Shown here in pieces: positions 33,358 through 41,567 of a stretch of 64,000 nt of DNA. The notes beneath the pieces were generated by a model. That model saw only the letters and a program-made list of their open reading frames with translations. It made no database searches and was not told where the DNA came from. A program made the translations under genes and the position numbers. How positions within the stretch are numbered: position 1 is the stretch's first letter; the number at the start of each line of letters is the position of its first letter. Source of the DNA: Archangium sp. (lineage in GTDB: Bacteria; Myxococcota; Myxococcia; Myxococcales; Myxococcaceae); contig JAUYRZ010000018.1 in NCBI GenBank assembly GCA_030695565.1, positions 45,325-109,324 on the forward strand, written 5' to 3'.

Positions 33358-36321
33358 ATGACGGGTAAAAAGAAGACGAACAAGCCTGCAAGGGCCGCAG
33401 TCGCGCAGAGCGAAGCACCTCGGTTTCCCATCGTCGGCATCGGGGCTTCGGCCGGCGGGCTGGGGGCGTTCGAGGGTTTCTTCTCAGGCTTCGCCCCGGG
33501 CACTGAGCCGGGCATGGCCTTCGTGCTGGTGCAGCACCTGGCGCCTGATCACAAGAGCATCCTCTGCGAGCTGATCAGAAAGCTGACCCACCTCGAGGTC
33601 TTCGAGGTGGAAGAAGGCATGCCGGTTCGCGTCAACTGCGTCTACGTCATCCCGCCTGGGCGCGACCTGGCGCTGCTCAACGGCACGCTGCGGCTGCTCG
33701 AATCGAGCTCGAACCGCGGCCTTCGCCTGCCCATCGACTTCTTCTTCCGCTCGCTGGCTGATGACCACAAGGAGCTGGCCATCGCGGTGGTGCTCTCCGG
33801 TACGGGGAGCGACGGCTCGGTCGGCGTGCGGGCCATCAAGGAACAAGGCGGCCTGGTGATTGCGCAGGTGCCGTCCTCCACCGAGTTCGAGGGCATGCCG
33901 CGCAGCGCCATCGCCACCGGCGCGGTCGACTACGAGGTGACGCCCTCGGACATGGCCGGGCGGCTGATCAAGTACACCTCGCATCGCGGGCCACACCTGC
34001 CGGTGCCCATCGCGCCGGGCATCGAGAACACGCTGGGCGGCATCTTCGTGGTGCTGCGCGCCCAGACGGGCCACGACTTCTCGAACTACAAGCCGAACAC
34101 GGTGAACCGCCGCATCGAGCGGCGCATGGCGGTGCACCAGATCACCCAGCTCGAGGGCTACCTCAAGTACCTGCAGCAGACGCCCGACGAGGTCGAGGCG
34201 CTCTTCCGCGACCTGCTCATCGGCGTCACCAACTTCTTCCGCGACCCGGAAGCCTTCAAAGCGCTCGAAGCAGCGCTCCCTCTGGTGTTCGCTGGCAAGA
34301 CGCCCGGCAGCGTCATCCGCGTCTGGTCGGCGGGCTGCTCGACCGGCGAAGAGGCGTACTCGCTGGCCATCTTGCTGGCCGAGTACACCCACGAGCTCAA
34401 GCAGCACTTCATCTTGCAGGTCTTCGCCACCGACATCGACAGCCGGGCCATCGCCACGGCCCGCGCAGGCGTCTACCCGGCCAACGCGATGGTCGACGTG
34501 ACGCCCGATCGCCTGGCGCGCTTCTTCACGCCTGAGCCCGGCGGCGGGTTTCGCATCAAGAAGTCCATTCGAGACCTGCTCATCTTCTCGGAGCAAGACG
34601 TGCTCCGAGACCCGCCCTTCTCCAAGCTGGATCTCCTGAGCTGCCGCAACCTGCTCATCTATCTGGGGCCGGTGCTGCAGAGGCGATTGATTCCCCTGTT
34701 CTTCTACGCGCTCAAGTCCGAGGGCGTGCTCTTCCTGGGGACCTCAGAAGGCGTCGGTGACTTCGACACTTCGTTCACGGCCATCGACCGCAAGGCGAAG
34801 CTGTACCGGCGCAAGGCCGACCCGCATTCGGCGCGGCTGGTTCACGCCCGGCCGGTCTCGCTCCTCGCCGAAGTCGAGCCGCTGCCGAAGAAGGCGCCCC
34901 CGACCGCCAAGTTCTCACCGCGCGAGCTGATGGACCAGGCGCTGGTCAATCACCTGGCGCCCCCCAGCGCGCTGGTCACGGCGCACGGCGACATCGTCTA
35001 CCTGCACGGGCGCACGGGCCTCTTTCTCGAGCCCGCGCCTGGCGAAAGCGGGCTCAACAACATCATCAAGATGGCCCGCGAGGGCCTGCGCACCGGCCTG
35101 GCCACCACCCTCCACCGGGCCGCCAGCATCCGCGAGTCGGTGCGGTGTGACGGCCTGCTGGTCAAGACCAACGGCCACCACACCCTGACCAACGTCATCG
35201 TGCACCCCGTGGCTGTCTCTCGCGGAGAGCCGCTGTACCTGGTGCTCCTGGAGGAGGCGCCGACTGCGACCGCCGCTGCCAGATTGCCGCCTGATGCCAG
35301 CCACGACGCCGCCGACGCCCGCATCATCGCGCTCAAGAAGGAGCTGCAGGCCAAAGAGGAGTACCTGCAGAGCACCAACGAAGAGCTCGAGAGCTCGGCT
35401 GAAGAGCTCAAGTCTTCGAACGAAGAGATGCAGTCGGTCAACGAAGAGCTGCAGTCCACCAATGAAGAATTGGAGACCTCGAAAGAAGAGCTGCAGTCGG
35501 TCAATGAAGAGCTCGCCACGGTGAACACCGAGCTGCAGACCAAGGTGATCGACCTCTCGCGCGCCAACAGCGACATGAACAACCTGCTGGCCGGCACCGG
35601 CATCGGCACGGTGTTCGTCGATCGGCAGCTCAAGATTCTGCGCTTCACGCCGGCGGCCAGCGAGATCACCAACCTCATTGCGAGCGACGTGGGGCGGCCG
35701 GTGGGTCACATCGTCTCGAACCTCGTCGGCTACACCACGCTGGTGGCCGACGCGCAGCGGGTGCTCGACACCCTGCACTCACACGAGCTCGACGTGCAGA
35801 CCGCAGCGGGCCGTTGGTACACGCTGCGCATTCAGCCCTACCGCACCATCGAGAACGTCATCGAAGGCGTGGTGATGTCGTTCACCGACATCAGCGAGTC
35901 GGTGCAGACGCGCGAGGCGCTGCGCAGGGTCAACGAAGTGCTGCGGCTGGCGGTGGTGGTGCGTGATGCCCATGACGCCATCACCGTGCACGCGCTCGAC
36001 GGCCGAATCCTCGCGTGGAACCCGGCCGCGAGCCTGCTCTACGGCTGGAGTGAGCAGGAGGCGCTGCTCCTCAACATGAGGGATCGCATTCCCCCGTCGG
36101 AGCGTGCCGTCGAACACGCGCGGGCGGAGCGCCTTCGCCGCGGCGAGCAGGTCTCGCCCTACAAGACCGAACGGTGCAGCAAGGGCGGCCCGCTGTTGAA
36201 GGTGAACGTGGTGTCGACCGCGCTGCTCAACGAAACAGGAGAAGTCTATGGCATCGCCACCACCGAGCGCGCCGAAGAAGCCAGCCCGCCCCTCACCCCC
36301 GACGCTGCGAAGCGAAGCTGA
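33358..36321 (+). CDS. CheB-CheR-PAS fusion protein
   Basis: A 987-residue chemotaxis-type signalling protein. A CheB methylesterase domain (about 23-200) has the catalytic triad S31 (GASAGG), H60 (QHL) and D152 (GSDGS). A CheR methyltransferase domain (about 220-480) has FRDPEAFKALEAALP and SAGCSTGEEAYSLAILLAEY (SAM-binding). A long coiled coil of about 90 residues rich in Glu-Glu-Leu (YLQSTNEELESS type) joins a PAS domain (about 735-855) and a second PAS (about 870-980). No receiver domain is attached to CheB. Methylation and demethylation of an as yet unknown receptor is the expected role. It overlaps the next gene by 74 bp. Confidence 0.9.
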   Translation: MTGKKKTNKPARAAVAQSEAPRFPIVGIGASAGGLGAFEGFFSGFAPGTEPGMAFVLVQHLAPDHKSILCELIRKLTHLEVFEVEEGMPVRVNCVYVIPPGRDLALLNGTLRLLESSSNRGLRLPIDFFFRSLADDHKELAIAVVLSGTGSDGSVGVRAIKEQGGLVIAQVPSSTEFEGMPRSAIATGAVDYEVTPSDMAGRLIKYTSHRGPHLPVPIAPGIENTLGGIFVVLRAQTGHDFSNYKPNTVNRRIERRMAVHQITQLEGYLKYLQQTPDEVEALFRDLLIGVTNFFRDPEAFKALEAALPLVFAGKTPGSVIRVWSAGCSTGEEAYSLAILLAEYTHELKQHFILQVFATDIDSRAIATARAGVYPANAMVDVTPDRLARFFTPEPGGGFRIKKSIRDLLIFSEQDVLRDPPFSKLDLLSCRNLLIYLGPVLQRRLIPLFFYALKSEGVLFLGTSEGVGDFDTSFTAIDRKAKLYRRKADPHSARLVHARPVSLLAEVEPLPKKAPPTAKFSPRELMDQALVNHLAPPSALVTAHGDIVYLHGRTGLFLEPAPGESGLNNIIKMAREGLRTGLATTLHRAASIRESVRCDGLLVKTNGHHTLTNVIVHPVAVSRGEPLYLVLLEEAPTATAAARLPPDASHDAADARIIALKKELQAKEEYLQSTNEELESSAEELKSSNEEMQSVNEELQSTNEELETSKEELQSVNEELATVNTELQTKVIDLSRANSDMNNLLAGTGIGTVFVDRQLKILRFTPAASEITNLIASDVGRPVGHIVSNLVGYTTLVADAQRVLDTLHSHELDVQTAAGRWYTLRIQPYRTIENVIEGVVMSFTDISESVQTREALRRVNEVLRLAVVVRDAHDAITVHALDGRILAWNPAASLLYGWSEQEALLLNMRDRIPPSERAVEHARAERLRRGEQVSPYKTERCSKGGPLLKVNVVSTALLNETGEVYGIATTERAEEASPPLTPDAAKRS

Positions 36322-38338
36322 AGCCCAGCTTCGCCGCGAACCCGAGCCGGCCGCGCCAGCAGACGCAGCCACGGCCCCCCAAACCCTGCACGAGCTGCGG
36401 GTGCATCAGATCGAGCTCGAGCTGCAGAACGACGAGCTGCGGCGAACGCAGGTCGAGCTCGACATGGCGCGGGCGCGCTACTTCGACCTCTACGATCTCG
36501 CCCCCGTCGGGTACTGCACCCTCGACGAAACGGGGCTGATCATCGAGGCCAACCTCATCGCCGTCACCATGCTGGGCATGACGCGCCAGCAGATCATGAA
36601 CCGGGCGTTCTTCCGCTTCGTGGTGCAGGAGGATCAGGGGGCGCTTCATGCGTTGTTCAAGCGGGTGCAGGAGACCGGCGGGCGGCGCGCGGCTGAGGTG
36701 CGGCTGGTGCGCAGCGACGGCGGCCAGTTCTGGGCGCACCTGGTGGTCAGCATGCACGTGACGGAGGGCGGGCCGGAACGCCGGGTGGTGATCAGCGACG
36801 TCTCGGCCCGAAAGACCGCGGAGGAAGAACGCCGCGAAGGCGATGCGCGCTACCAAGACCTCTTTTCCCGCGCGAGCGACGGCATCATTGTCTGCGCGCT
36901 CAATGGCACGGTGATCGAAGCCAACGAGTCGTTCGCGCGCTTGCACAAGACACGCCCCCCCGCGCTCTCGGGCACCAACCTGGCCGCGCTCGACACGCGC
37001 ATGGTGGGGCTCTCGCGCGAAAACGCCACGCGCATGGAGCGGGGCGACGTGCTCACCTTCGAGGTCGAACATCGCGACCTGATGGGCCAGCCGGTCTTCC
37101 TCGAAGCGTCGCTCAGCCGGGTCCTGGTGGGCGGGTTGCCGCGGGTGCTGGGCTTCTACCGCGACATCAGCGAACGCAAGCGGCTGCACGCGGGGCTGGC
37201 ACAGACCGATCGCCTCTCGAGCATGGGCCTGCTCGCGGCCGGGGTGGCGCATGAGATCAACAACCCGCTCGCGTACGTGCTGTCGAACCTGGAGAGCGTC
37301 ATTCAAGACCTCCCGGGCGCTCGCACCGACCCGGCGCTGTTCACCGAGCTGACCGAACGGGTCAGCGCCGCGTTCGAGGGCGCGGGGCGCATCAAGACCA
37401 TCTCGCGCTCCCTGGGCGCCTTCAGCCGCGTCGAGCGCACCGAGCTGCAGAGCGTCGACGTCAATCAAGCACTCGAGCGTGCCGCCGCGATGGCGAAGAA
37501 CGAGATCAAATACCGGGCGAAGTTGATCACCCAGTTCGGGGCGGTCCCGCGCGTGCAGGCGTCAGAGGGCCGGCTGACACAGGTGTTCTTGAACCTGATC
37601 ATGAACGCGGCGCAGGCGATCCCCGAAGGGCACGTGGCCGAGAACACCATCACGCTGAGCACCTGGGCCACGGCGACCGACGTGTTCGCCGAGGTCTGGG
37701 ACACGGGGCAGGGCATGTCGGCCCAGACGCTCGCGCACATCTTCGAGCCGTTCTTCACCACGAAGGCGGTCGGCGCGGGTTCCGGGCTGGGCCTGTCGAT
37801 CTGCAAGACCATCATGGGCGAGCTGGGGGGCGACCTCGTGGCCAGGAGCACGCCTGGGCTCGGAACACGCTTCGTGGTGCGCCTCTCGTCGCTCCAGACG
37901 GCGCCCCTCGTGCCGCCAGCGGCCCCCCTCATGGTCGCACGCGAAGAAGCCGCGGTGGCCGGCGGGCGCATTCTGGTGGTCGATGATGAACCGGCGATTC
38001 GCCGCATGTTGCAGCGCCTGCTGGGCCGCGACCACCAGGTGGTGACCGCGGCCTCAGGCCTCGAGGCCAGGCGGCTGCTCGAGAACGACCCGAACTTCGA
38101 CCTCATCTTGTGCGATCTGATGATGCCCGAGATGACCGGCATGGAGCTGCACGCCTGGCTGGCGGCGCGCGCGCCGGACCTGGCCCGCAAGATGGTGTTC
38201 GTGTCGGGTGGCGCGTTCACCCCCAACGCCCAGGCTTATCTGGAGAAGCTCGACAACTTCGAGCTCGCCAAGCCCTTCGAGCCTGCCGAGCTGCTCCAGC
38301 TGGTGGCCCTGGTGCTGGGCGGAGGAGCCAACGCATGA
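36248..38338 (+). CDS. PAS-histidine kinase-receiver hybrid
   Basis: A 696-residue soluble hybrid sensor. Residues 46-80 are the helical segment shared with the upstream PAS protein, followed by PAS domains (about 77-190 and 195-310). The HisKA domain has VAHEINNPL with phospho-accepting H335. The ATPase has N453 (NLIMNAAQA), D486-G488 and GLGLSICK. The C-terminal receiver (about 574-690) has acidic D579/D580, phospho-accepting D623 (LCDLMMPEM) and K675. The start has CAGGAGAAG upstream, so the 74-bp overlap with the fusion gene is real. The protein may phosphorylate its own receiver. No DNA-binding regulator follows. Confidence 0.9.
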   Translation: MASPPPSAPKKPARPSPPTLRSEAEAQLRREPEPAAPADAATAPQTLHELRVHQIELELQNDELRRTQVELDMARARYFDLYDLAPVGYCTLDETGLIIEANLIAVTMLGMTRQQIMNRAFFRFVVQEDQGALHALFKRVQETGGRRAAEVRLVRSDGGQFWAHLVVSMHVTEGGPERRVVISDVSARKTAEEERREGDARYQDLFSRASDGIIVCALNGTVIEANESFARLHKTRPPALSGTNLAALDTRMVGLSRENATRMERGDVLTFEVEHRDLMGQPVFLEASLSRVLVGGLPRVLGFYRDISERKRLHAGLAQTDRLSSMGLLAAGVAHEINNPLAYVLSNLESVIQDLPGARTDPALFTELTERVSAAFEGAGRIKTISRSLGAFSRVERTELQSVDVNQALERAAAMAKNEIKYRAKLITQFGAVPRVQASEGRLTQVFLNLIMNAAQAIPEGHVAENTITLSTWATATDVFAEVWDTGQGMSAQTLAHIFEPFFTTKAVGAGSGLGLSICKTIMGELGGDLVARSTPGLGTRFVVRLSSLQTAPLVPPAAPLMVAREEAAVAGGRILVVDDEPAIRRMLQRLLGRDHQVVTAASGLEARRLLENDPNFDLILCDLMMPEMTGMELHAWLAARAPDLARKMVFVSGGAFTPNAQAYLEKLDNFELAKPFEPAELLQLVALVLGGGANA

Positions 38339-38928
38339 ACGACCCGATCAAGAAGACCTTCCCAATCGTCTGCGTCGGCGGCTCCGCGGGCGGGCTCGAC
38401 GCGTACGTGCGGCTGCTGCAGAACCTGCCGCCCGACCTGGGCGTGGCCGTGGTGATCGTCAACCACATCACCACCATGCCCACCCAGCTCCACACGGTGC
38501 TGCCGCGCTTCACCCGCATGCCCGTCGAGCTGATCTACGACGAGCTGATCATTCTCCCCAACCGGGTCTTCATCATTCCCGCCAAGCGCGACCTGCACGT
38601 CGACGCCGCGGGTGCGTTTCAGCTCGAGCCGATCTCCAAGCCCCACGGGTGGCCCGACGTGATCACGGTGTTCCTCCACTCCCTGGCGAAGCACTGGGAG
38701 GGCCAGATCGTCGCGGTGATCGTCTCGGGCTACGACGGTGACGGCGCGATCGCCCTGCGCGGCATCAAGGAGGTGGGCGGCATCACCATCGCCCAGCTCC
38801 CCAGCACGGCCAAACAGCCCGACATGCCGCAGAGCGCGATCGACAGCGGGTGCATCGACTTCATCTTGTCGCCCGAAGACATCGCCCGGGAGATCAGGCG
38901 AATCGCACAGGGTAAGGGCCGCGCGTGA
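38335..38928 (+). CDS. Stand-alone CheB-type methylesterase domain
   Basis: A 197-residue CheB catalytic domain without a receiver. It has S17 (GGSAGG), H44 (VNHITT) and D136 (SGYDGDGA), so the esterase/deamidase triad looks complete. The start overlaps the previous stop (ATGA), so it is the fourth gene of the operon. It is about 30% like the fusion CheB. In known CheB proteins receiver phosphorylation switches activity; here there is none, so control must differ. It probably removes methyl groups added by the fusion's CheR domain. Confidence 0.88.
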   Translation: MNDPIKKTFPIVCVGGSAGGLDAYVRLLQNLPPDLGVAVVIVNHITTMPTQLHTVLPRFTRMPVELIYDELIILPNRVFIIPAKRDLHVDAAGAFQLEPISKPHGWPDVITVFLHSLAKHWEGQIVAVIVSGYDGDGAIALRGIKEVGGITIAQLPSTAKQPDMPQSAIDSGCIDFILSPEDIAREIRRIAQGKGRA

Positions 38929-39045
38929 GCTGCTGAAGCACCTCGAAGTGGGGTCTCGCACCCCTGTTTTCCCTTCGAACTCGAGTTGACGCCAAGTACG
39001 TACCCGACTCCGTTGCGAGGCTCGGAAACACGCCGCGTGTAGTTC

Positions 39046-39528
39046 ATGACCATGCGTTCGCTGCTGGTCGTGACGATGGTGTTGCTCATCTCCTGCTCGA
39101 AGTGCGGCGCTGCAGACGCGCCACGCCCCCCCGCGGCGCCTGCCCCTGATCGACCCCTCTTCGAGCGGCTGGTCGAAGAAGCGGGTCGCCGCGACCAGGC
39201 AGACCCCTCCACGAAGCAGGTGCTGGCTGCCTTGCAGGCTGCGGGGCTGCCGATCGAGTCAGAGCGCCAACACCTGGGCCAGGCCATCGGCGCGCGTCAC
39301 TGCGTGATGATGAACACCCTCCATCATGTGACGCTCAGCGTCTGCGAGTTCGCTGACGAGCGCAGCGCCGCCGCAGGCGCCCAGGCCTCCCGCGAGGCGC
39401 TGTCGCAGATCGCGGGTCGCACGGTTCGAGTCAAACGTTCGACCGTGCTGTCCGTCATCGACAGTCAGGCCGACGACACGAGCCGCGCGACTGCGCGCAA
39501 GGCCCTCGAGGCGTTCGACACCCTGTAG
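39046..39528 (+). CDS. Small lipoprotein of unknown function
   Basis: A 160-residue lipoprotein; the Met at 39052 is an equally good start (MRSLLVVTMVLLISC, lipobox LLISC). The mature part is Pro-rich at first (PRPPAAPAPDRPLFERLVEE), then helical with two Cys (ARHCVMMNTLHHVTLSVCEF). It ends KALEAFDTL. It is not obviously related to the other small lipoproteins in the window. Function unknown. Confidence 0.65.
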   Translation: MTMRSLLVVTMVLLISCSKCGAADAPRPPAAPAPDRPLFERLVEEAGRRDQADPSTKQVLAALQAAGLPIESERQHLGQAIGARHCVMMNTLHHVTLSVCEFADERSAAAGAQASREALSQIAGRTVRVKRSTVLSVIDSQADDTSRATARKALEAFDTL

Positions 39529-39667
39529 CTCCAGTTCGTTCGACTCGACCGGCAACGCGTCGAGTCATCACCTCGAGGCGGCCGATCACTGCCCTGCGCG
39601 CTGGCGGCGCCAGCACGGCCGTTCAGTCTTTGTCGAACCCTGGCTCTTCAGCCCCGATGGTCGCGGT

Positions 39668-39862
39668 TCACCTGGCTGCGTGGCGATCGATCCGGCCCTG
39701 CCAGCGGCCACCGGCAGCGGCGATCCGGAGCAACTCGCTGATGCTGCGCGTCTCCAGCCCGGTGAAGTGCACCAGGGCCCCTTGCGAGCGCGCCCGTTCT
39801 GCAATGGAGACCAGCTCTTCGGTCGGTCTTCGCCCCGCGTCGATCGGCTCTTTCTTGTTCAT
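39668..39862 (-). CDS. Small hypothetical protein
   Basis: A 64-residue protein (MNKKEPIDAGRRPTEELVSI ... ELLRIAAAGGRWQGRIDRHA) with a plausible start and a G-rich ribosome-binding-like stretch (GGGGGGGCG) just before ATG 39862. Composition is normal and charged, and there is no membrane helix or Cys. It is an orphan gene in a 490-bp gap (39529-40018) that otherwise holds nothing recognised. It may not be a real gene. Confidence 0.45.
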   Translation of the reverse strand: MNKKEPIDAGRRPTEELVSIAERARSQGALVHFTGLETRSISELLRIAAAGGRWQGRIDRHAAR

Positions 39863-40018
39863 CGCGCCCCCCCGGGCAGTATGTGTCGAACGTTTGTTCA
39901 ACCACGACTGCAGCACTCTACAACTGATCACCCGCCGTCGGCCAGCCGAGGGATGCAGACGGTGACGTGATCAGCACCGCTGGAAATGATCCGCCCCGGA
40001 GGATCACCGCTGAGCTGA

Positions 40019-41077
40019 TCAGAAGCGCAGGCCCGCGGAGATCATGCCGCCCTGCGCGATGGGCGACGCCCCGAAGGTGAAGGTAGGCAACGATGCCTCC
40101 ACTGCGTTGGTGTGGCTGAACTCGAGCGCCAACGCCGGCGAGAACACCGCGCTCGCCACTCCCAGCTCGGCCAGCAAGATGGTCCCTGCGGTGCTGCGCA
40201 GGGGGCTGAACGTGCCGAACGGAGAACCGCCTTGTGAGACCACGAACAAGGCCCCGCCCGCCAGCGTCACCAACGCCCCGATGCCCAGCCCGGTGAGCGC
40301 CGAGAGGAACGTGCCCCGGCCCCCCATCGCGCGGTGCACACCCCACCCGGCCGCTGCCACGCCCACCGAGCCCGCTACGGCCCCGGCGATCAACAAAATC
40401 GGGCCCAGCGCGGTGAAGCTGCCCAGCGCGAACAGCAGCCCGGAGACCGCCGCCGCTCCACCCGCTGCCAGGCCGGTCACCAACGACGTCACCGCCACCC
40501 GGCCCGCGGGCGCCGAACCCCAGCTCGCCGCGGCGCCCAATCGAGCCAGCTGCCGGGCTCGCAGGTCGAGCGCCAACGCCGCCCCACCCGCGAGAAAGGC
40601 GCCCGCAGTGACCACGTAGGGCATCATGTTCAAGGCGCTGTTCACCCCGGTCTCCTGCGCGAGGCTGAGCAACGCGAGCGCGATGAGCAACGCGGGGGCG
40701 AGCGCGAGGGCCGGCACCAGCAGGCCACCGTCTCCGCCCGTCAAGGCGTAACCGAGCCAGGCGCCGCCGATGGAAATGAGAGGCGCGAAGAGCCCCACCA
40801 TTCCGTTCACGAAAGACACGCACGGCCCGCCGAAACAGCCCACCGTGTCACCCAGGGGCATCAACGCGAGCGACGCGGCCAGGCCCACCACGCCGCCGGT
40901 GAACGCGCCGATGAATCGTTTCACCCGCGCGTCATCGGACGTCTGCTGCAACGGCGGCAGTTCGTCGAAGGTGGTCAGCTTGTTCGGGGCCGTCTTCGCC
41001 GCCGGGACCTCGGCAGGGGCGGTCTCTTCGGCACCCAGACTCAAGGCCAGACAGAAGACTGCAGCGGTCAGCGTCAC
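40019..41077 (-). CDS. Multi-pass membrane protein of unknown function
   Basis: A 352-residue protein with a signal-like N-terminus (MTLTAAVFCLALSLGAEE from GTG 41077) and a periplasmic linker (ETAPAEVPAAKTAPNKLTTF). About eight Ala/Gly/Leu-rich hydrophobic segments follow (AFTGGVVGLAASLALMPLG, LLVPALALAPALLIALALLS and so on). It ends with FTFGASPIAQGGMISAGLRF. GTGGGGAGAACAC lies before the GTG. Composition is low-complexity, so homology is hard to judge. Might form an outer-membrane or inner-membrane pore or barrel; function not recognised. Confidence 0.6.
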   Translation of the reverse strand: MTLTAAVFCLALSLGAEETAPAEVPAAKTAPNKLTTFDELPPLQQTSDDARVKRFIGAFTGGVVGLAASLALMPLGDTVGCFGGPCVSFVNGMVGLFAPLISIGGAWLGYALTGGDGGLLVPALALAPALLIALALLSLAQETGVNSALNMMPYVVTAGAFLAGGAALALDLRARQLARLGAAASWGSAPAGRVAVTSLVTGLAAGGAAAVSGLLFALGSFTALGPILLIAGAVAGSVGVAAAGWGVHRAMGGRGTFLSALTGLGIGALVTLAGGALFVVSQGGSPFGTFSPLRSTAGTILLAELGVASAVFSPALALEFSHTNAVEASLPTFTFGASPIAQGGMISAGLRF

Positions 41078-41176
41078 GTGTTCTCCCCACCTGCTCTCCG
41101 GCCAGCCAGAACGAGCAGCGCGAGCCTGCCATGTTCCACGCGCGCAGGCGGTGCTTTTGGGAGTATGTGGCGCCCC

Positions 41177-41566
41177 ATGACTTCCTCCTCCAGCAAGACC
41201 GCCGCCCCGCTCACCTTCGAGGCCTTCTGGCGGTGGCTCCAGGACCATCGGAACTGCCTGCTGCGCGTCGGCTCGGCCGACGTGGTGTTGATGGACAACG
41301 AGCTGTTGCACTGGGATTTTTTCGAAGAAGACGACGGCTCGGCGGTGGTGCAGGCGATCCTCGGGAAGTCGTTGGTCGGCGAGGTGATCATCGAGCGCTC
41401 CGACATTCTCTTCGTGCAGGCCTCGCCCGATCTCGAGCAGCCCGGCTCGCAGGCGTGGAACTTCGAGTGCATCGGCGGGAGCCGCGAAGAGAGCTACCCG
41501 CTCTTCTCCTTCCTGATGACGCACAGCATGGAAGGCGCCCAGGGACACCAGGTGCTCAAGCACTGA
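41177..41566 (+). CDS. Small soluble hypothetical protein, coupled to the kinase gene
   Basis: A 129-residue protein (APLTFEAFWRWLQDHRNCLL ... VVLMDNELLHWDFFEEDDGS ... IIERSDILFVQASPDLEQPG), well structured and with normal composition. In-frame ATGs at 41165 and 41177; I prefer 41177. The stop is 1 bp from the GTG start of the Ser/Thr kinase, so the two are very likely cotranscribed and translationally coupled. I do not recognise the family. It may be a kinase substrate or regulator. Confidence 0.72.
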   Translation: MTSSSSKTAAPLTFEAFWRWLQDHRNCLLRVGSADVVLMDNELLHWDFFEEDDGSAVVQAILGKSLVGEVIIERSDILFVQASPDLEQPGSQAWNFECIGGSREESYPLFSFLMTHSMEGAQGHQVLKH

Positions 41567-41567
41567 C

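Noticed and set aside
33484..34596. A minus-strand frame opposite the CheB-CheR fusion
   Set aside because: Shadow of a well-supported gene; Arg/Ala-rich translation without motifs.
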